Assembly: GCA_011634665.1 (NCBI GenBank)
Contig: WAEK01000007.1
Coordinates: 766,001 to 830,000, forward strand
Source: Mortierella sp. BCC40632
Taxonomy: Eukaryota; Mortierellomycota; Mortierellomycetes; Mortierellales; Mortierellaceae
Direction: 5' to 3'
DNA: 64,000 bases
The notes beneath the pieces were generated by a model. The model ran no database searches. It was not told where the DNA came from and saw only the letters and a program-made list of their open reading frames with translations. The position numbers were made by a program, and so were the translations under genes. Positions 24,901 through 36,803 of the stretch are shown here, piece by piece; within the stretch, counting starts at the first letter, position 1, and each line of letters opens with the position of its first letter.

Positions 24901-27900
24901 TCTTTCCAGCACAAAAAGGACTTGATAGAGATGTCGTTGGATATATCCAGTTCCATCCATTCAACATACTCTTGATAGATTGACATCCATGGCTCGGAAT
25001 TTGTTGTGTTTTGACTAAATGATAAACAAAGTGCCCACTTGAAGTCAGCATATCACAAATATGGGTCTTCATGGAGTTTCTGTGTCCTTGGTTTAAAATC
25101 ATCATTACCCGATATTTGCTTCTCTTCGAAGTAGGCGCAGCTCTTTTATAATCACAGCATCATCCTTGAATTTCTCTCTCCAGTTAGGCATGGCCGCTTC
25201 CTTGAAGACTGCAGACACATTCGACTCTTGACTTAGAACCTGAGTGTCCCCGACTAGGTTGCCCTCGGTGGATCCGTGCTCATTACTGACAGTACGATTA
25301 CGACCAGGCACTGACATATTTTTGTTCGAAGTAGTATCCTCGCCGTTTCTATTGCTCTTTTTCTTGCCGCCAGAGTCTCTGTTCCGTTTGCTCTTTCGAG
25401 TGTCGGCTCCCCTACTGTCAGATCGATTTTTATGACGTCTTCCGTTCTTTTTCAGTGACTCGACGGTTGGCGACTGTCTGGGTTCATCGGGAGTGACAAT
25501 TGAGGACATTGGTACGTCTGTCGAAGCGGCTTGATCTGGCTGTTCCGATTCGTCTGCCGGGGATGCCATCTCAACATCCACATCACCAACCACTGGTCCT
25601 GTCAAAGGTGTCTCTGGCATTTCCTTTGGAGTAGAGACGGGGCTCTTGTGAGTTGATTCTGGATGATCACTGCGAGGGGGTGAGATACTGCTTCGGTTGG
25701 ATCTTCTAGAGCCTGAGTCGCCCTTCGTTGATTCAGCTATTTGTTCATCTTGATGGTCGGAGGATTCGGCCGTCTCTGCAACATTCTCAAGCTCTGTTCC
25801 CATTTCGATGTCGTCGTCGGCCGATTCATAGGTCTCATAGAGATCAGAGTCATCGATGAAGGCCTTGTCAAGCTTTCTCTGCCTTTGCTCCTCAGCCAAC
25901 CTTTCCTTTCGCACCAGCTTGTACTCGGAAGATATTGGCTTCTGGACTCGAGGTTTTGAGAGGGCTTCACTACCTTTTGGCTCTGTTGATGTCGATAAAT
26001 CCTTGAGGGTTGTAGGAGCTTCTCCTTGTAGAAGATCCAGTACCCATCGGATGTAGCATATCCTTTCGAGGGTTTGATCCAGCGCACCGAACCCCTTTCG
26101 TGCTTCTGCTGCGGTTTTGTAGGAAGTTTCCAGAATGGCATCCGTTAGACTTGATAAACGAGTTTGCGAGAGACCAAAAAGTTCCTGTTCAAAGGAAGTT
26201 ATTTTGGCTTTTTTGAATTCGTCCGTGTTGCCTCCTGTATATTGATCATATAGGTCCGATCTCTTGGTTTCCAGCTTGTGAGAACGAGATTCCCATTTTC
26301 CGTTGAACTCTGTGATATAGTCATCCATCAGAGTCTTGACAGTGCTACTAGGGAGTGCACGTTTCTTTGCCTGTAGCTTGCGCGGGCGTTTTTTGATGTC
26401 CTGCCCCTCATTTTCTTCCAGAGCAACCTCTCTATATAGTTCCTCATCTGTTGTATAAGCAGAAGCATCTGAATCTCCATAAAGAGGATAAACGACATCA
26501 TCCTTGTCTGCTGACACCAAATCCTGTCCCTGTAATTCAGCCGCAGATCCATTTGCCAGCACCCTGAAGTCTATAGATGTTAAATCCTCGTCCGCGTCGT
26601 CCAGATTTATTCGAACGGTCTCGTGGCCTGTGCCACCATTCTTGAAGACATTATCCCACATTGCTCGACTCACTATCAAACCATTAGGATACAGTAGTTT
26701 TAGTATAAATGAGTTCCCTTCGCTCCAAAAACGGGCATAAGACAAAGCAAACAGATCCTCACCTGTAGCATCTGAGGTCGAAATCAGCTTGACAGGTACA
26801 TTCACATCTTTCCGTATTATTGGAGCATAGACAGTGTACCCAGGAATATCAAAGATAGGTGGGCTCCTCAAGATCCGCAACATATTTCTTTGAATAATTT
26901 TTTGATAGCCGATATTTGTCGACCTCCTTGAATGTCGGAATGCAACCATTGACCAATCGTCATCAGAACTAGTATCACTACTAGGCGAGCTGGATTTGCT
27001 GAAAAAGATCTCCTGGAGACTGAGACCAAGGCGGGAAAGGTATTGTTTCCCTTTCTCCGTCTGCCTTCTCCTGCCCTGGAAAGTTGAGCCTTTTGCTTCG
27101 CTTAGCTGTTGACTTGGCGTATCCTGAAAATCGGCTGCCACAGCTGATTGAATTCTGTGAGGCTCTGTGAGTGACGATGAGGTTGGTGGTGAGATAGGAA
27201 TATCCTTGTTTGTAACAGGCAACGATTTTCGTCGGGATGATTCAAGGAAAGCAGCCCGTTCTTTGACTGCCATCATTTGTGATGGGTTTGGTTCCACAAT
27301 CTGCAAGGTGACACGTCTTGGGGTACTCTTGGTGCCGGTTGCCATTGGGAAAGCCGAAGTATTTGTGTGCGGAGTATTCTCTACTGTAGTTACTTCGTCG
27401 TCGGTGCTCCACTCCATCATATTGCAGTCGTTGTTGTCGGCTGCTATCCAGGTCCTCCCGCTGGAAGTACCAGCCAACTCATCCGCGATTGACTCTTCAT
27501 CTGAAAAGGCTTCCTTCCTGAAATTTTGGTGACTGTCCTTGGCTTTTAGAAGTGCTGAGGATCCTATCCTGAGTGGGACATCGAGCAAAGGCAAAGGCTC
27601 GAACTCTTCATCAGATAGCCCAGGCGCTGAACGTACCGATAGTCTGTACGCTCTAATCGCCCTCACTCTTTCGCGCACAGGTGCTGAGCTCTCCGAAAGA
27701 TGTAACTTTCCGAGATCTATCATTTGATCCCACTCCTTTGCTGCGACATCCTGTTGCCGATAATTCCCCGAGCCCCCCGAGATCCCAGGTGCATGCTTAT
27801 CGGAGCTGAGTGCCCCGGCCGAAGTAGGAGACGCTATGACACGGCCTGTTACCGGAAAGTAAAACAAAATGGTACGAAATCTCTGTTAATGATAACCGCT

Positions 27901-28312
27901 TTTGGAGGAGTGAGAGGTGAGGCTCGCCAAGTACCTGTCATACCTTGTAGCGAAGTAATTCCTTCCAGGATTTTGCATCGTTGCCCAAAGGATCTGATCT
28001 CTAGGATAGACTGAAGTGCTCCATGATCAATATGGCCTAAAAGAACTTGACCATCGATTTCATTCTCTGCATTACGCAGGGGTAAGGTTAGTCATTGTCT
28101 GCCATGAAGCAACCCTTGAGAGCTAGCTTTGCCATGCACAGATTTACCCCTCATTTCTTTCCCTTATAATTTCAATGTGGTGAGTCCAGAAGAGGGGGGG
28201 GGAGGTTACCTTTCACAAGAAGTAGCGTCCTTTCTGGAAGGTTAAACGAAGTTTTGAGCCAGCCTAAGACTGAATCGACATTCCAGGACGACGGATCTCC
28301 TGCATGTTCCAT
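19328..28312 (-). CDS. SAM-domain SNF2 chromatin remodeller, ATRX/ARIP4 (RAD54-like) type
   Basis: Nuclear Swi2/Snf2 ATP-dependent DNA translocase. 5' exons: 28312-28210, 28066-27944, 27845-25109 and 25014-23757, then many short exons to the stop at 19328. Exons 1-2 form a SAM-like fold (WNVDSVLGWLK ... ENEIDGQVLL ... FGQRCKILEGI). Exon 3 is a long, partly disordered region (about 910 aa). The ATPase core has HSMGLGKTFQ (Walker A), TIADEGHLIKN (Walker B, the DEGH of the RAD54/ATRX branch), VVLTGYPLQNRLEEYW, EKILVFTRS and, in the second lobe, GAQGVNLVSASRVVIFD and DEQAIARAFRYGQ. A Lys/Ala/Asp repeat segment precedes the core (24672-24850). The C-terminus is a Gln/Pro/Met/Asn-rich low-complexity tail. 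The ATG 28312 start is preferred because exons 1-2 complete the SAM fold in phase. It cannot be assigned to a named fungal gene with certainty. Confidence 0.88.
20288..20460. repeat. Coding minisatellite in SNF2 gene tail (PPQMA/QPQMA units)
   Basis: Tandem 15-nt units, several nearly identical, read on the minus strand as five-residue units P-Q-M-A-x. The regular period and near-identity indicate recent expansion. A second Asn/Pro/Thr repeat lies at about 19600-19700. Confidence 0.9.
24672..24850. repeat. Coding repeat in SNF2 gene (KADKADKAD / alanine-rich)
   Basis: Tandem 9-nt units (about 24672-24760) encode Lys-Ala-Asp repeats. They adjoin an Ala/Glu/Lys segment with repeated AALAKAQK-like units. 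It is predicted to form a charged helix or coiled coil ahead of the ATPase domain. Confidence 0.88.
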
Positions 28313-28990
28313 GATGCAGATAGGGCACAGAACATCATGCAACACAGCGCGTTCATGGACAAGCTTAAGGCGAGGCCTTTATATCACGTGTTTTTGATGG
28401 CAAATTCCTCGCTCCTTTCTTGTCAGAGTTTTAGGGCAAAAGTAAATACGCCAAGGCAAATGTCTAGGGTGTGTCCTCAGTTTCGTAGCCAAGAAGACGA
28501 TCCCCAATAAATATAGTTGTGGCAATTTGCTAGGTAACAGGCTGTTTGCTAGCACAGGGTGTAGAAGAGAGGTGAGCGATAGTTGGTGCGCATGTAGACA
28601 AAGCCTGTAATAGATCGAGGCTTCGCAGCAGCCAAATCAAGTTCACCAACACCTGCCCGAAATAAAGCGGGACTTGTTTAATAGCACCATCATTCACTCC
28701 AAGCAATAATTTCCCTCCCCGTCGCCCATCGGATTAAAAAATCGCTAGAGTCCTAGAAAAGACCACCGAAGGTGAGAGAGTAGGTGCATTGCTTTTGGTC
28801 AGTCGTTGACTTGAACCCGCTGGCAAGGCATGAATCACACGTTTGGATCTCCCTAAGGTGTAGATGAGGGCTCTTACATTGGCACTGGCACCTCTCTATG
28901 GGTGCTTAATCGTGAGAATCCTACCATCAGTCATCTTTCAGCTTTAAATGTGTTTCACATCCATCGTGTTGGGCAAGAGATCCGTTCCTT

Positions 28991-29039
28991 AAAAAAAAAA
29001 ATAAAATAAAATAAAATAAAATAAAATAAAAAAAAAAAA
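28991..29039. repeat. (AAAAT)n microsatellite
   Basis: Six or so AAAAT units flanked by A runs, in the spacer upstream of the SNF2 gene. Confidence 0.93.
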
Positions 29040-29655
29040 GAGATTGTCATTCTGCTCAAGATATCGAAGAGAGTCTATGCATGCTATAACATATGCAAGT
29101 TCTGTAGGAGAGTATAGGAGACAAAGTATCGTATCCAAAGTCAGGGGAAGGGGAAGAGACATGCCAGCCAGTCAAACAAACTCGTCGTTTGGTATCGGAC
29201 TGAGACCATCCTCAGATCTATCGCTCCTTAAACGTTTTTATTTTCGTCATACACGACCATTGGATGAGTAGGATTCCAGATAGATAATACCTGAAATCGG
29301 TCAGGTTCACAATCAAAGGTATCCATAGAATGACTATAGTTTTCTCAATGTCTACGTCCACAAAACTAAAGAGTTCTCGTTTACAATTGCTTTTGGCATG
29401 AACGAGTATTATGCGTTAAATGAACTTACCGAGCCATTTATAGAAATCAGGTAAGGCTTGGGGTCATCACAGGTGTGTGGCGCTGTGACAACACCATTCC
29501 ATCCAGAGGAGTTGCAGACCCGGACGAATAGAAGTAGAGCAGAGCATGATCTGTGGGGTTGGGGCAAAAAAAAAAAGAAAAGGTCCGGTGTCTGATTTTG
29601 CTTTTTTAGGCGGGATTCATAAGGGCGCCTTAGATGGAGCGAAGGCAAACGACGT

Positions 29656-29671
29656 CAACACACACATACAC

Positions 29672-29748
<77 letters not shown>
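29656..29748. repeat. Compound (CA)n(GA)n microsatellite
   Basis: An imperfect CA/CATA tract passes directly into about 20 GA units. Intergenic, or possibly in the last intron of the FYVE gene if the distal exon is real. Confidence 0.93.
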
Positions 29749-29751
<3 letters not shown>

Positions 29752-30478
29752 AACAGCAGGAAAATATAGAAAGGGATGGAGGGGCCAGGATCTGCAAGTC
29801 TGTAGCTAGGCGATATCATCAACAGACCACATCTGTAAGACCTAAACTCGCTGAGCCCATCTCCAGATGGATGTGCAGAGACTCCGCGGTCTTCATTTTT
29901 TTTTTTTTTTTTTTTTTTTTCACAGAAAGAAAACGAACGACTGTGGCATGATGTGGGGCAAGGATGTGATACGAGTGATTTTTTTTTATTGCACTACTGG
30001 TGGTTTTACTATCCACCTGTGCCATACTATGGTTTCTTGGGTACAAGGGGCATTAAAGTGCTGCGATGAACGATTTATGGGGGGATTGTCTCCTTTCCTT
30101 TTACACCTTTATCCATGAAAGATAGGGTCTCTATGCCTTTAGAATGTACTCCAGGACCAATCGTGAGGCACTGAAGGCATGGGCATCACCGTTTGATCTA
30201 TTCGGAAAAAAGACAGAAAAATACAAGCGAGAGGATACGAAATGTTAGTCTACAGAATTATTTTTCTTCTACCGATATGCAGGCATCCTTTTTGTCTACT
30301 TTTTTTGAGCTCATACCTGTTGAGGGACGTGTCTTGATCGCAATGTTATCAGACACAGGAGCCTGCGAACGAACCACATCTTATATCCGATGGCGACGGT
30401 AATGGAAAAAAAAAAAAAAAAAAAAGAAAGAGAAAGAGAGAGTGCAGCAGCCAATGTTCAGTCAAATCGGATCCCGAC

Positions 30479-31668
30479 TCACAACCCCTGCCTAAGTTGT
30501 AGAATTGAGTATTCCATACCCTCTCTACCAATCTCCTGACCAGGATTCGTTGATCCGAGGTACCCTTCCGGGATTTGCCCATAGTTTCTCCTCTGAGTCG
30601 AGGGTCGTCCATTGACATTTGCTTCCTTTGTTGAGACTCGCCCTTGGTCTCGATTTCCCACACTACCTGATGATTTGGAGGCTGGATTGCCAGGGTGGTT
30701 GGTGTTATGGGTATTGCCACTGCTTGCTGGGATGATTCCTTGCCACTGTTCGAAGGCCTCAAAGCATCCCACGCATGCTCTGCTCATGACACCCTCGGAC
30801 GGACTGAACTCGAGCGTGAAATTGAGAGGAACTGTTTTTGAACAATGAATACTGCAAAAAATATCGCCGCATCTAATTCCGAGAGACCAGATAGGGTTAG
30901 ATGTTGAAGAATAAAGCAAAAGAAGAAAATATGACCATGCATTGAAAACGAACCGATCCAAAAGTCTATAGGAAGCAAGGCTCCTCATAGGAGGTTTCGT
31001 TGTAAGCCATACTTCCTGCAGTGGTGTCGCCGGTCAAAGAATGTGAACTCGCGACGGCATCCTGGCCATTTGCAAAAGCTAGTACTATTGTCGGGCTATG
31101 TCCAGGAAAAGGCGTAATGCATCAATAAGACCTTGTTTGGGCACACACAGTTTAGTCTGGTACCCATGGGAAAGATGGACTAATTTGAGGGCTTTACCTT
31201 CCAGTGCGCTCTGCTTGGACCATTTGCATTGAGGGCTGGATTCAATGAATCGTTGTCTTTGTCTGCTCGATAGGAGGTTGTCAGAGGAGCAGACGCGACT
31301 CGCTGACGTGAAGTATGAGGTCTTTGAGAGCTCTCGCCTCTTGTCGGAGACGAAGATAGCGATGAGGACTGTCTTGCCTGTGCTTCCTGTTGGGAATTCT
31401 GTGGATATTGCGGTTGCTGCTGTTGCTGCTGCTGTTGCTGTTGGAGCATGAGCTGGTACTCCCGCTGCTTCTGTTCAAGGACTGCCTGGCGATATTGGGG
31501 TGGAAGCTGAGAGTACTGCCGCTCAATGTCTTCCAGCGTCGGTGCCCTCGTGGGTAGCTGTTGCTGCTGCATGTTCTGGGGCTGTGGCGTATTGCCTGTG
31601 GTTCCCTCTGGTTCTGCTCTGGTCGGATGGGCGGGTCGCTGCTTTCGTGTCAAGGAGTAGACATCCAT
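30479..31668 (-). CDS. FYVE zinc-finger protein with Gln-rich N-terminus
   Basis: FYVE domains bind phosphatidylinositol 3-phosphate and place proteins on endosomes. Exons: 31668-31198 (157 codons), 31095-31013 and 30872-30479, giving 315 aa. The finger is split by intron 2: WKPDNSTSFCKWPGCRREFT, then RRHHCRKCGDIFCSIHCS, then SRACVGCFEAF. The W-x-D start, the RRHHCRKCG core and the paired cysteines are canonical. The N-terminal exon has a poly-Gln run (11 Gln or so, CAG/CAA) within a helical Gln/Glu segment. The C-terminal part is Ser/Asn/Gly-rich. The 3' end is uncertain: exon 3 may stop at 30479, or splice at 30520 to 29550-29447, which fits the phase and adds 35 residues. It is not attributable to Vps27, Vac1 or Pib1 by architecture, as no VHS, RING or UIM is seen. 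Confidence 0.85.
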
Positions 31669-31736
31669 GGACGATCAGAGATGTTGAGTGGAAAGTAATG
31701 GAAAGAGAGAGAAAGAGAAAGAAAGAAAGAAAAAGC

Positions 31737-31771
<35 letters not shown>

Positions 31772-31844
31772 AAGAGGCGTGAGAGAAGTTAGAGATGAAG
31801 CATGTAAATGGAAAGAATGCCGAATGGAAAAGAAAGAAGAGAGA

Positions 31845-31878
<34 letters not shown>

Positions 31879-34363
31879 ACAAACCCGAGGCAACGGTTTA
31901 ATCTTGATTTTCTCGGTTGCACAGCCCCAAGCGCAAGTGGAGAGGATGATGATGCCGTCACTTCCCTCCAGTCCCCAGCCCACCGGAGTCCGACCCATTC
32001 TCTCTCTCATTGGCTGGTGACATTAGTGTCGGACGTTGGATCGAACTCAAGCCCCTGCAAGAAATGCAATCCAAAGGCGCTGCATGCATTTGTACTGTGC
32101 TCTCATTTCTCATTTCAGACAATGTTGAGAATTGGAGACCACCCTTGCTGGCGAAAACCGCACTGAGTGAAAGAACCCTTCCCAAGTCCCATTAGAATTA
32201 TAACAAGCGAATGTGGGCGATGCATTCTTTCGGTCAACTGGAGTCAAGATAGAGAAGTGTTTAATGGAAAGCCAATATCCCAATCTCCGCCTTTTGTACT
32301 CTTTGTCCTAGCTCATATCCGAACCTTTGTCAACACCAATCTTGATATCTCAAGCGATTTTTAATTGTTCTTTGCTTGCGCACTTTTCATCTGTCTCAAG
32401 ACCCCTTTTTTTTTTTTTGCTCTGTTGCGAAAACGAAGCACTAGCACCAACAGCTCATGGTTGTTTAAAGCCTAGACAGAGAAGGCGATCCTCTACAGAT
32501 CCTTAATTCCGTTATTTAGTAGGTCAACAGCTGGCAGACGAACCACTTGGATACTTCTGGTCAATGTTGTGGCTAGTTCATTAGGCTATGGAACTCGCTC
32601 TTGTGCAAAGGGTTAGTCATTCTTGTGCAAATGATTAGTTGTTCTTTGCTTCTGTTGATCATATATCTTTGCCCCAAACGACATTCAATATCGGTTGCAG
32701 ATGACTTTGACGCAAGGTTTTTTGGGTTCGCTCTTTCTTGCTGCGTAGGGTTTCGCCACGCTTGGGTCGAAACTGATAAACCCTTGACTTGTTGTGATCC
32801 CAGTACTGGTGCTTGTCGCTGTTGTGATGTTTGAACGTGAGGTCTAAACCTGTTGGCTTTGCGGCACACTTGTCAGCTAACTAAGTATTCTTTACGTGAA
32901 AGCCTTGATCTCATCAGATCCTTCAAGACCTCTCAGAGCTTTGTATAGTAAAATAAACTCTGTATGCTTGAAATCGTGATGTGATCCCGGGTTTTGGTCC
33001 TGCGATTGTACTCCTCAGGTCCGAAAGCCGCCTCACTGTCATCCTTGACTCCAGTACGGATTACGAGGCTCTGTAATGTCTCACGCCTGTTCAGATTAAT
33101 CTTCAAGTGATGATCCAACTTTGCCTTTATCACTGCCTTAATTCTGTTTTAAGTCGTTTGTTAGTTTTTTTTTTTTTTTGGTGGTGTGTTTGCGTGCTGA
33201 AGGGCTCCGGGAAAGAAAGGTAGAGGTTCTTTTGGGAATGAATGGTTTATCAATGACTCCCTGAGAAGTCACCCTGAAATTTCTTCGACATATTGGAGAG
33301 AATCTATGTGGGATCTTTATGATGTGGCCACTGCATAGATCGGCAGCTGGGGCGGAAGGTCTTGTATCAACTAAGAACTCCTTTCCAGGGCGTCTTGAAA
33401 AGCCGGACTCTTGTACTGGACCAGCAATTCCGTCAAGCACTAAGGGTTATGAACTCATAATTGCAGCACACGAAACTTATAACAGCACGCTTTAGAAAGG
33501 TTAGGCACCATTTCACTGTTAAAAGTAAGTGTTGTTTCATGTGGCGGGTGCTCCACTCTAATCGGACTAGAGTGCTATCCCCTATTCCTTGTCAACTAGT
33601 CACCTTTAGCATCATGGACCACCAATCGCAATGAGACCCGTAGATTCGGTTGAGAGGACAACCAGTTCATTCTAGCATTGGAGACCGAGTCATTTATGCG
33701 TGTTTTTTTTTTCTTTTTTTGGTTGGCGATGACCAAAAGATCATTACAAGCCAGTTGTTTGATGAGATCCACAGGCTGCGACATTCCCCTCAGGATACAC
33801 GTTGGTTGAGTGGTCGGCTGTATCCTCTCGAGAACAGGAAAGGCTGCTTCAGTGCAACCGGATCTCAGGATCTAATAGATTGTCTGTCAGCAGTACTTGG
33901 ACCCTGAGGAACCATTTCAATGCTAGAATTCCAGCTCTCCAGGATAGCTCTCCAGGGACGGGTACTCTCTATCTTCTTTTTTTTTTTTACACGCGATATC
34001 AACTCCTTGTTTTTTTTTTGTCACCAGGTTGGCACCAGAATGGGGAGGATGATGTTTCGTTCGAGGATAGTAGGAATAGAGATGACCTGTCAACTCAGGA
34101 GATTGTAGTCTGGCCAGGAGAACGCGCCCAGTTTGTGGCGAACTGATATAAAGTCACAGGGTCTGGTGCTTGATGCTTCTCAACGAAACCCATTGCTTTC
34201 GAAACTATTCTTTGCGCTACTGAATCTACACTTCTCATTATCCAGTACAGGAAACCACCTTACCTGTGGCCTCAACTTCTCCAAAGAAAAAAAGAAAACA
34301 AAAGAAAAACAAAAGAAAGAAAGGATAACGAAAAGGAAAGAAAAAGAAAAAGAAGCACCCAAG
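31669..34363. other. Intergenic, 2.7 kb, with repeats and possible gene relics
   Basis: Just upstream of the FYVE start are (GAGAGT)n (about 31735-31771) and a ~30-nt A run (31847-31877), probably promoter or leader. From about 32570 to 34140 several short frames look protein-like on the minus strand (33440-33180 and 33133-32930) and plus strand (33700-33907), but no splice model joins them. The 80 nt before the LPMO ATG is an A/G-rich, nearly T-free leader. Confidence 0.45.
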
Positions 34364-35351
34364 ATGCGCCTTGTTGCATTATCCTTTGTTCTCTGCAGCA
34401 TCCTAGCCAGTCGCACTTTAGGGCACTCCATGATGACCATTCCACGAGGCAGAGGCAACCTCGAATGGTGGGGGACTTGTGGTAAGTTTTGACTCAACAT
34501 CTCTACTCTTCACTCCTGAAAGGGTTTGCCTCTCTTTCTAACTGCAGAACCTTCTACCTCTCGCCATAGCATCGGGATTTGGCTGCCATGGTCCATGCGA
34601 CTCAAAGCGAGCCCAAGCACCTATTCTCAATGACCCAACATACCCAACTCAAATTGTGCGGAGAGGCGATACTCTTACGATACAGTGGAAACGCTTCAAC
34701 CATCCTGGAGGGTTTGTGAGACTAGCTATGGTGCCATTTGAACAATCAGATGACTGGGGAGCATTCAACTCTGCAGAATATGCAAAGTTCTCGTGCTATG
34801 AATCCAACTGTGGTCCAGATGATCCAAACGACTCGTATTTTGGGCCAATGAATGGGCCAGGTGACGGAGATTGCTCCACGACTTTTACAATCCCTCGCGA
34901 CCTTCCCGACGGCAAGGCAACACTTCAATGGATTTGGTATGGTGGTGGTGTATACTACGGACAGCCAGAGGCAGGATTCGGGGAGTATTATACCTGTACG
35001 GACTATATCATTGAAGGCGGGCTTGACCCAGTCCCAAAAGGATCAATGGGTGACCAGAAAGTATGGCAGGGTGGGGATGCCTCGAACCCGGGTACAGACG
35101 TCTGCAAGTACTGGAGCTCCAACCGCGTCGGCGCTTGCTCTTTTGGAAACCAACGACCCCCTAACCCACGAGAAGACGATCTACTGAGCCAGAGTCTCGA
35201 GCCTTGCTCGCGCGCAGGGTCGTTTGTCGGAAAAGCAGCAGAGTTCGAAGGTGGCGGTTGGCGGGTCAAGAAGAGATGGGGCCGAGGAGTCAGAGCAGCC
35301 ACATATGTTGCAGCCTCGGTCAATGCCACTCAGCAGGTTCTTCGTAGTTAG
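34364..35351 (+). CDS. LPMO-like secreted copper protein (chitin-binding-type-4-like)
   Basis: Predicted secreted copper monooxygenase acting on polysaccharide. Two exons, 34364-34481 and 34570-35351, giving 299 aa; the 88-nt intron removes phase conflict and restores GTCASGFGCHGPC. The signal peptide (residues 1-20, ending SRTLG) is followed at once by His21 (HSMMTIPRGRGN). That is the N-terminal histidine needed for a copper histidine brace. A second His, H84 in RFNHPGGFV, follows at a suitable distance. An axial-type Tyr in GFGEYYTCTDY (about residue 179) completes the site. Cysteine pairs (CHGPC, FSCYESNC, DCSTTF) suggest disulfides. After about residue 190 the protein is a Gly/Ser/Arg-rich tail with WSSNRVGAC. 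Membership of a particular AA family is not settled by eye. Confidence 0.8.
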
Positions 35352-35548
35352 TTCACGTCAAAAGTATCCATAAACCCGTTGCCCATTTGTACAAGTCAAT
35401 CCTCCTGTCTATTGTTTGATTTTGGTGGCAATCCAACTCAAACAAAAAAAAAGAGAGAGAGAGAGAGAAAAGCCACAGCTCAGAAGAAATTAGAGTGTTG
35501 CACCTGCATGTTCATGTCCACCATTTTGACCATCGACCACAACGATTA

Positions 35549-36803
35549 ATGGGCGTAGCTGGAGCATCAGAAGCTGCATCCTCCCAACAATCGCGGAGAG
35601 CAGGAAGAGGAGACAGAGCTGGCAATGCTGCTGAGTTGAATCTTTCACAGAATGCTGGACCATCAGCAACAGAGGCGAGACAGGCTGGACCTTCTGGCGC
35701 TAAATATCCACGCTCGCTCGTAGCCAGCATACGACCAACGTCGACAGGATACGCACCACAGGCTGAAACGCTGAAAAAATGTCACCAATACATAATAGAG
35801 GCCGGTACCGAATATGAAGAGTTTCATGGTAGCAGCTCCTCAAGAGACGTTGGCTCAAATGAGGTGAAAGAGGATCAAAGCCTTCAAAGAGGAAAGAAAG
35901 CAGGTCGTTCCAAGACTACAGTCCCTGGTCGACAATCATTTAGTATGGATCCACGCGTCCACGCTTTGGAAGATGCGGTGCTAACTGTCAGGGATCTACA
36001 ACTAAAGTCAGAGGCTGAGAGACAGGCTTTAGAGAAAATACAGGCGATGATAGTCATGGGATCAGCACTTCCTGGAAAAGACCTTCCATCTTCTTTTGAA
36101 ATGATGGTCAAACAAGAGATCAGATCCCTTCAGGCTCGACGGAAGCATGAACTCAAGAACCAGCCAACACCCAGTGGTATTGATCCCGCGGTGTTAGAAT
36201 TCAGGACAAAAGTCTGGGAAGTCCACCATCAGAAAGAGTCTCTACCAATGGTCTCGGGATCATTGGCAGCAGAAGGAGCTGGGGATGAGGATGAGGATGA
36301 CGATGACGAAATGGAAGTTGTTGGCGCCGTACAGGTTGTCAGCCTTAAATGCCCAATCACAACCAATTATCTGGAAGACCCTGTTTCAAGCTCACTCTGC
36401 AAGCATAGCTTCTCAAAGCAGGCGATCATTGCAATGATTTCATCTCGCGGACGAAGTCAGTGCATTTGCCCGGTTCACGGTAAAGGAACTCTAATCTCTC
36501 AACTGTTTGAATGATTCAGTAAAGAAGACATCTGGACTAACAGTTTGTATCAACATGGATGGCTGATAGGTTGCAACAAACCTGTGACAATGGAAATGCT
36601 CCAACCAAATAAAGCCCTTGCTCGAAAGGTGGCTCGCCAGATCATGATTCAGGAAGAGATGGAAGAGCCTGAGGAAGATGTAAGTACCCGTGGCTCAAGC
36701 TCTTGTAGAACTTGTCATGAGTCGTCCAAGCTTCATGAATTGGGATTTATCTCTGCAGCAAGAAACTGACCAATTACCCTTTTTATCTCTGCGTGGACGA
36801 TAG
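35549..36803 (+). CDS. NSE2: NSE2/MMS21 SUMO E3 ligase of the SMC5/6 complex
   Basis: SP-RING SUMO ligase subunit of SMC5/6, acting in DNA repair and chromosome segregation. Three exons: 35549-36479, 36570-36679 and 36759-36803, giving 361 aa; phases fit exactly. The zf-Nse domain reads LKCPITTNYLEDPVSSSLCK, then HSFSKQAI, then CPVHGCNKPVTMEML and QPNKALARKVARQI, with the C-H-C-C zinc ligands and the post-RING LxPNxxL motif of the family. An acidic stretch (DEDEDDDDEMEVV) precedes it. The middle (about residues 130-190) is helical, matching the Smc5-docking coiled coil. The first ~60 residues are Ala/Ser/Arg-rich and disordered. The ATG at 35549 was chosen over 35495 because the extra 18 residues are His-rich and unlike the family. 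It lies 200 nt after the LPMO stop, on the same strand. Confidence 0.9.

Larger units (their letters stand above)
28313..30478. other. Intergenic between SNF2 and FYVE genes, with microsatellites
   Basis: Holds the SNF2 promoter side and the FYVE gene 3' side. It contains (AAAAT)n at 28991-29039, (CA)n(GA)n at 29656-29748 and T runs at about 29896-29920. A splice-consistent possible last exon of the FYVE gene lies at 29550-29447 (minus). No other gene is supported. Confidence 0.5.
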
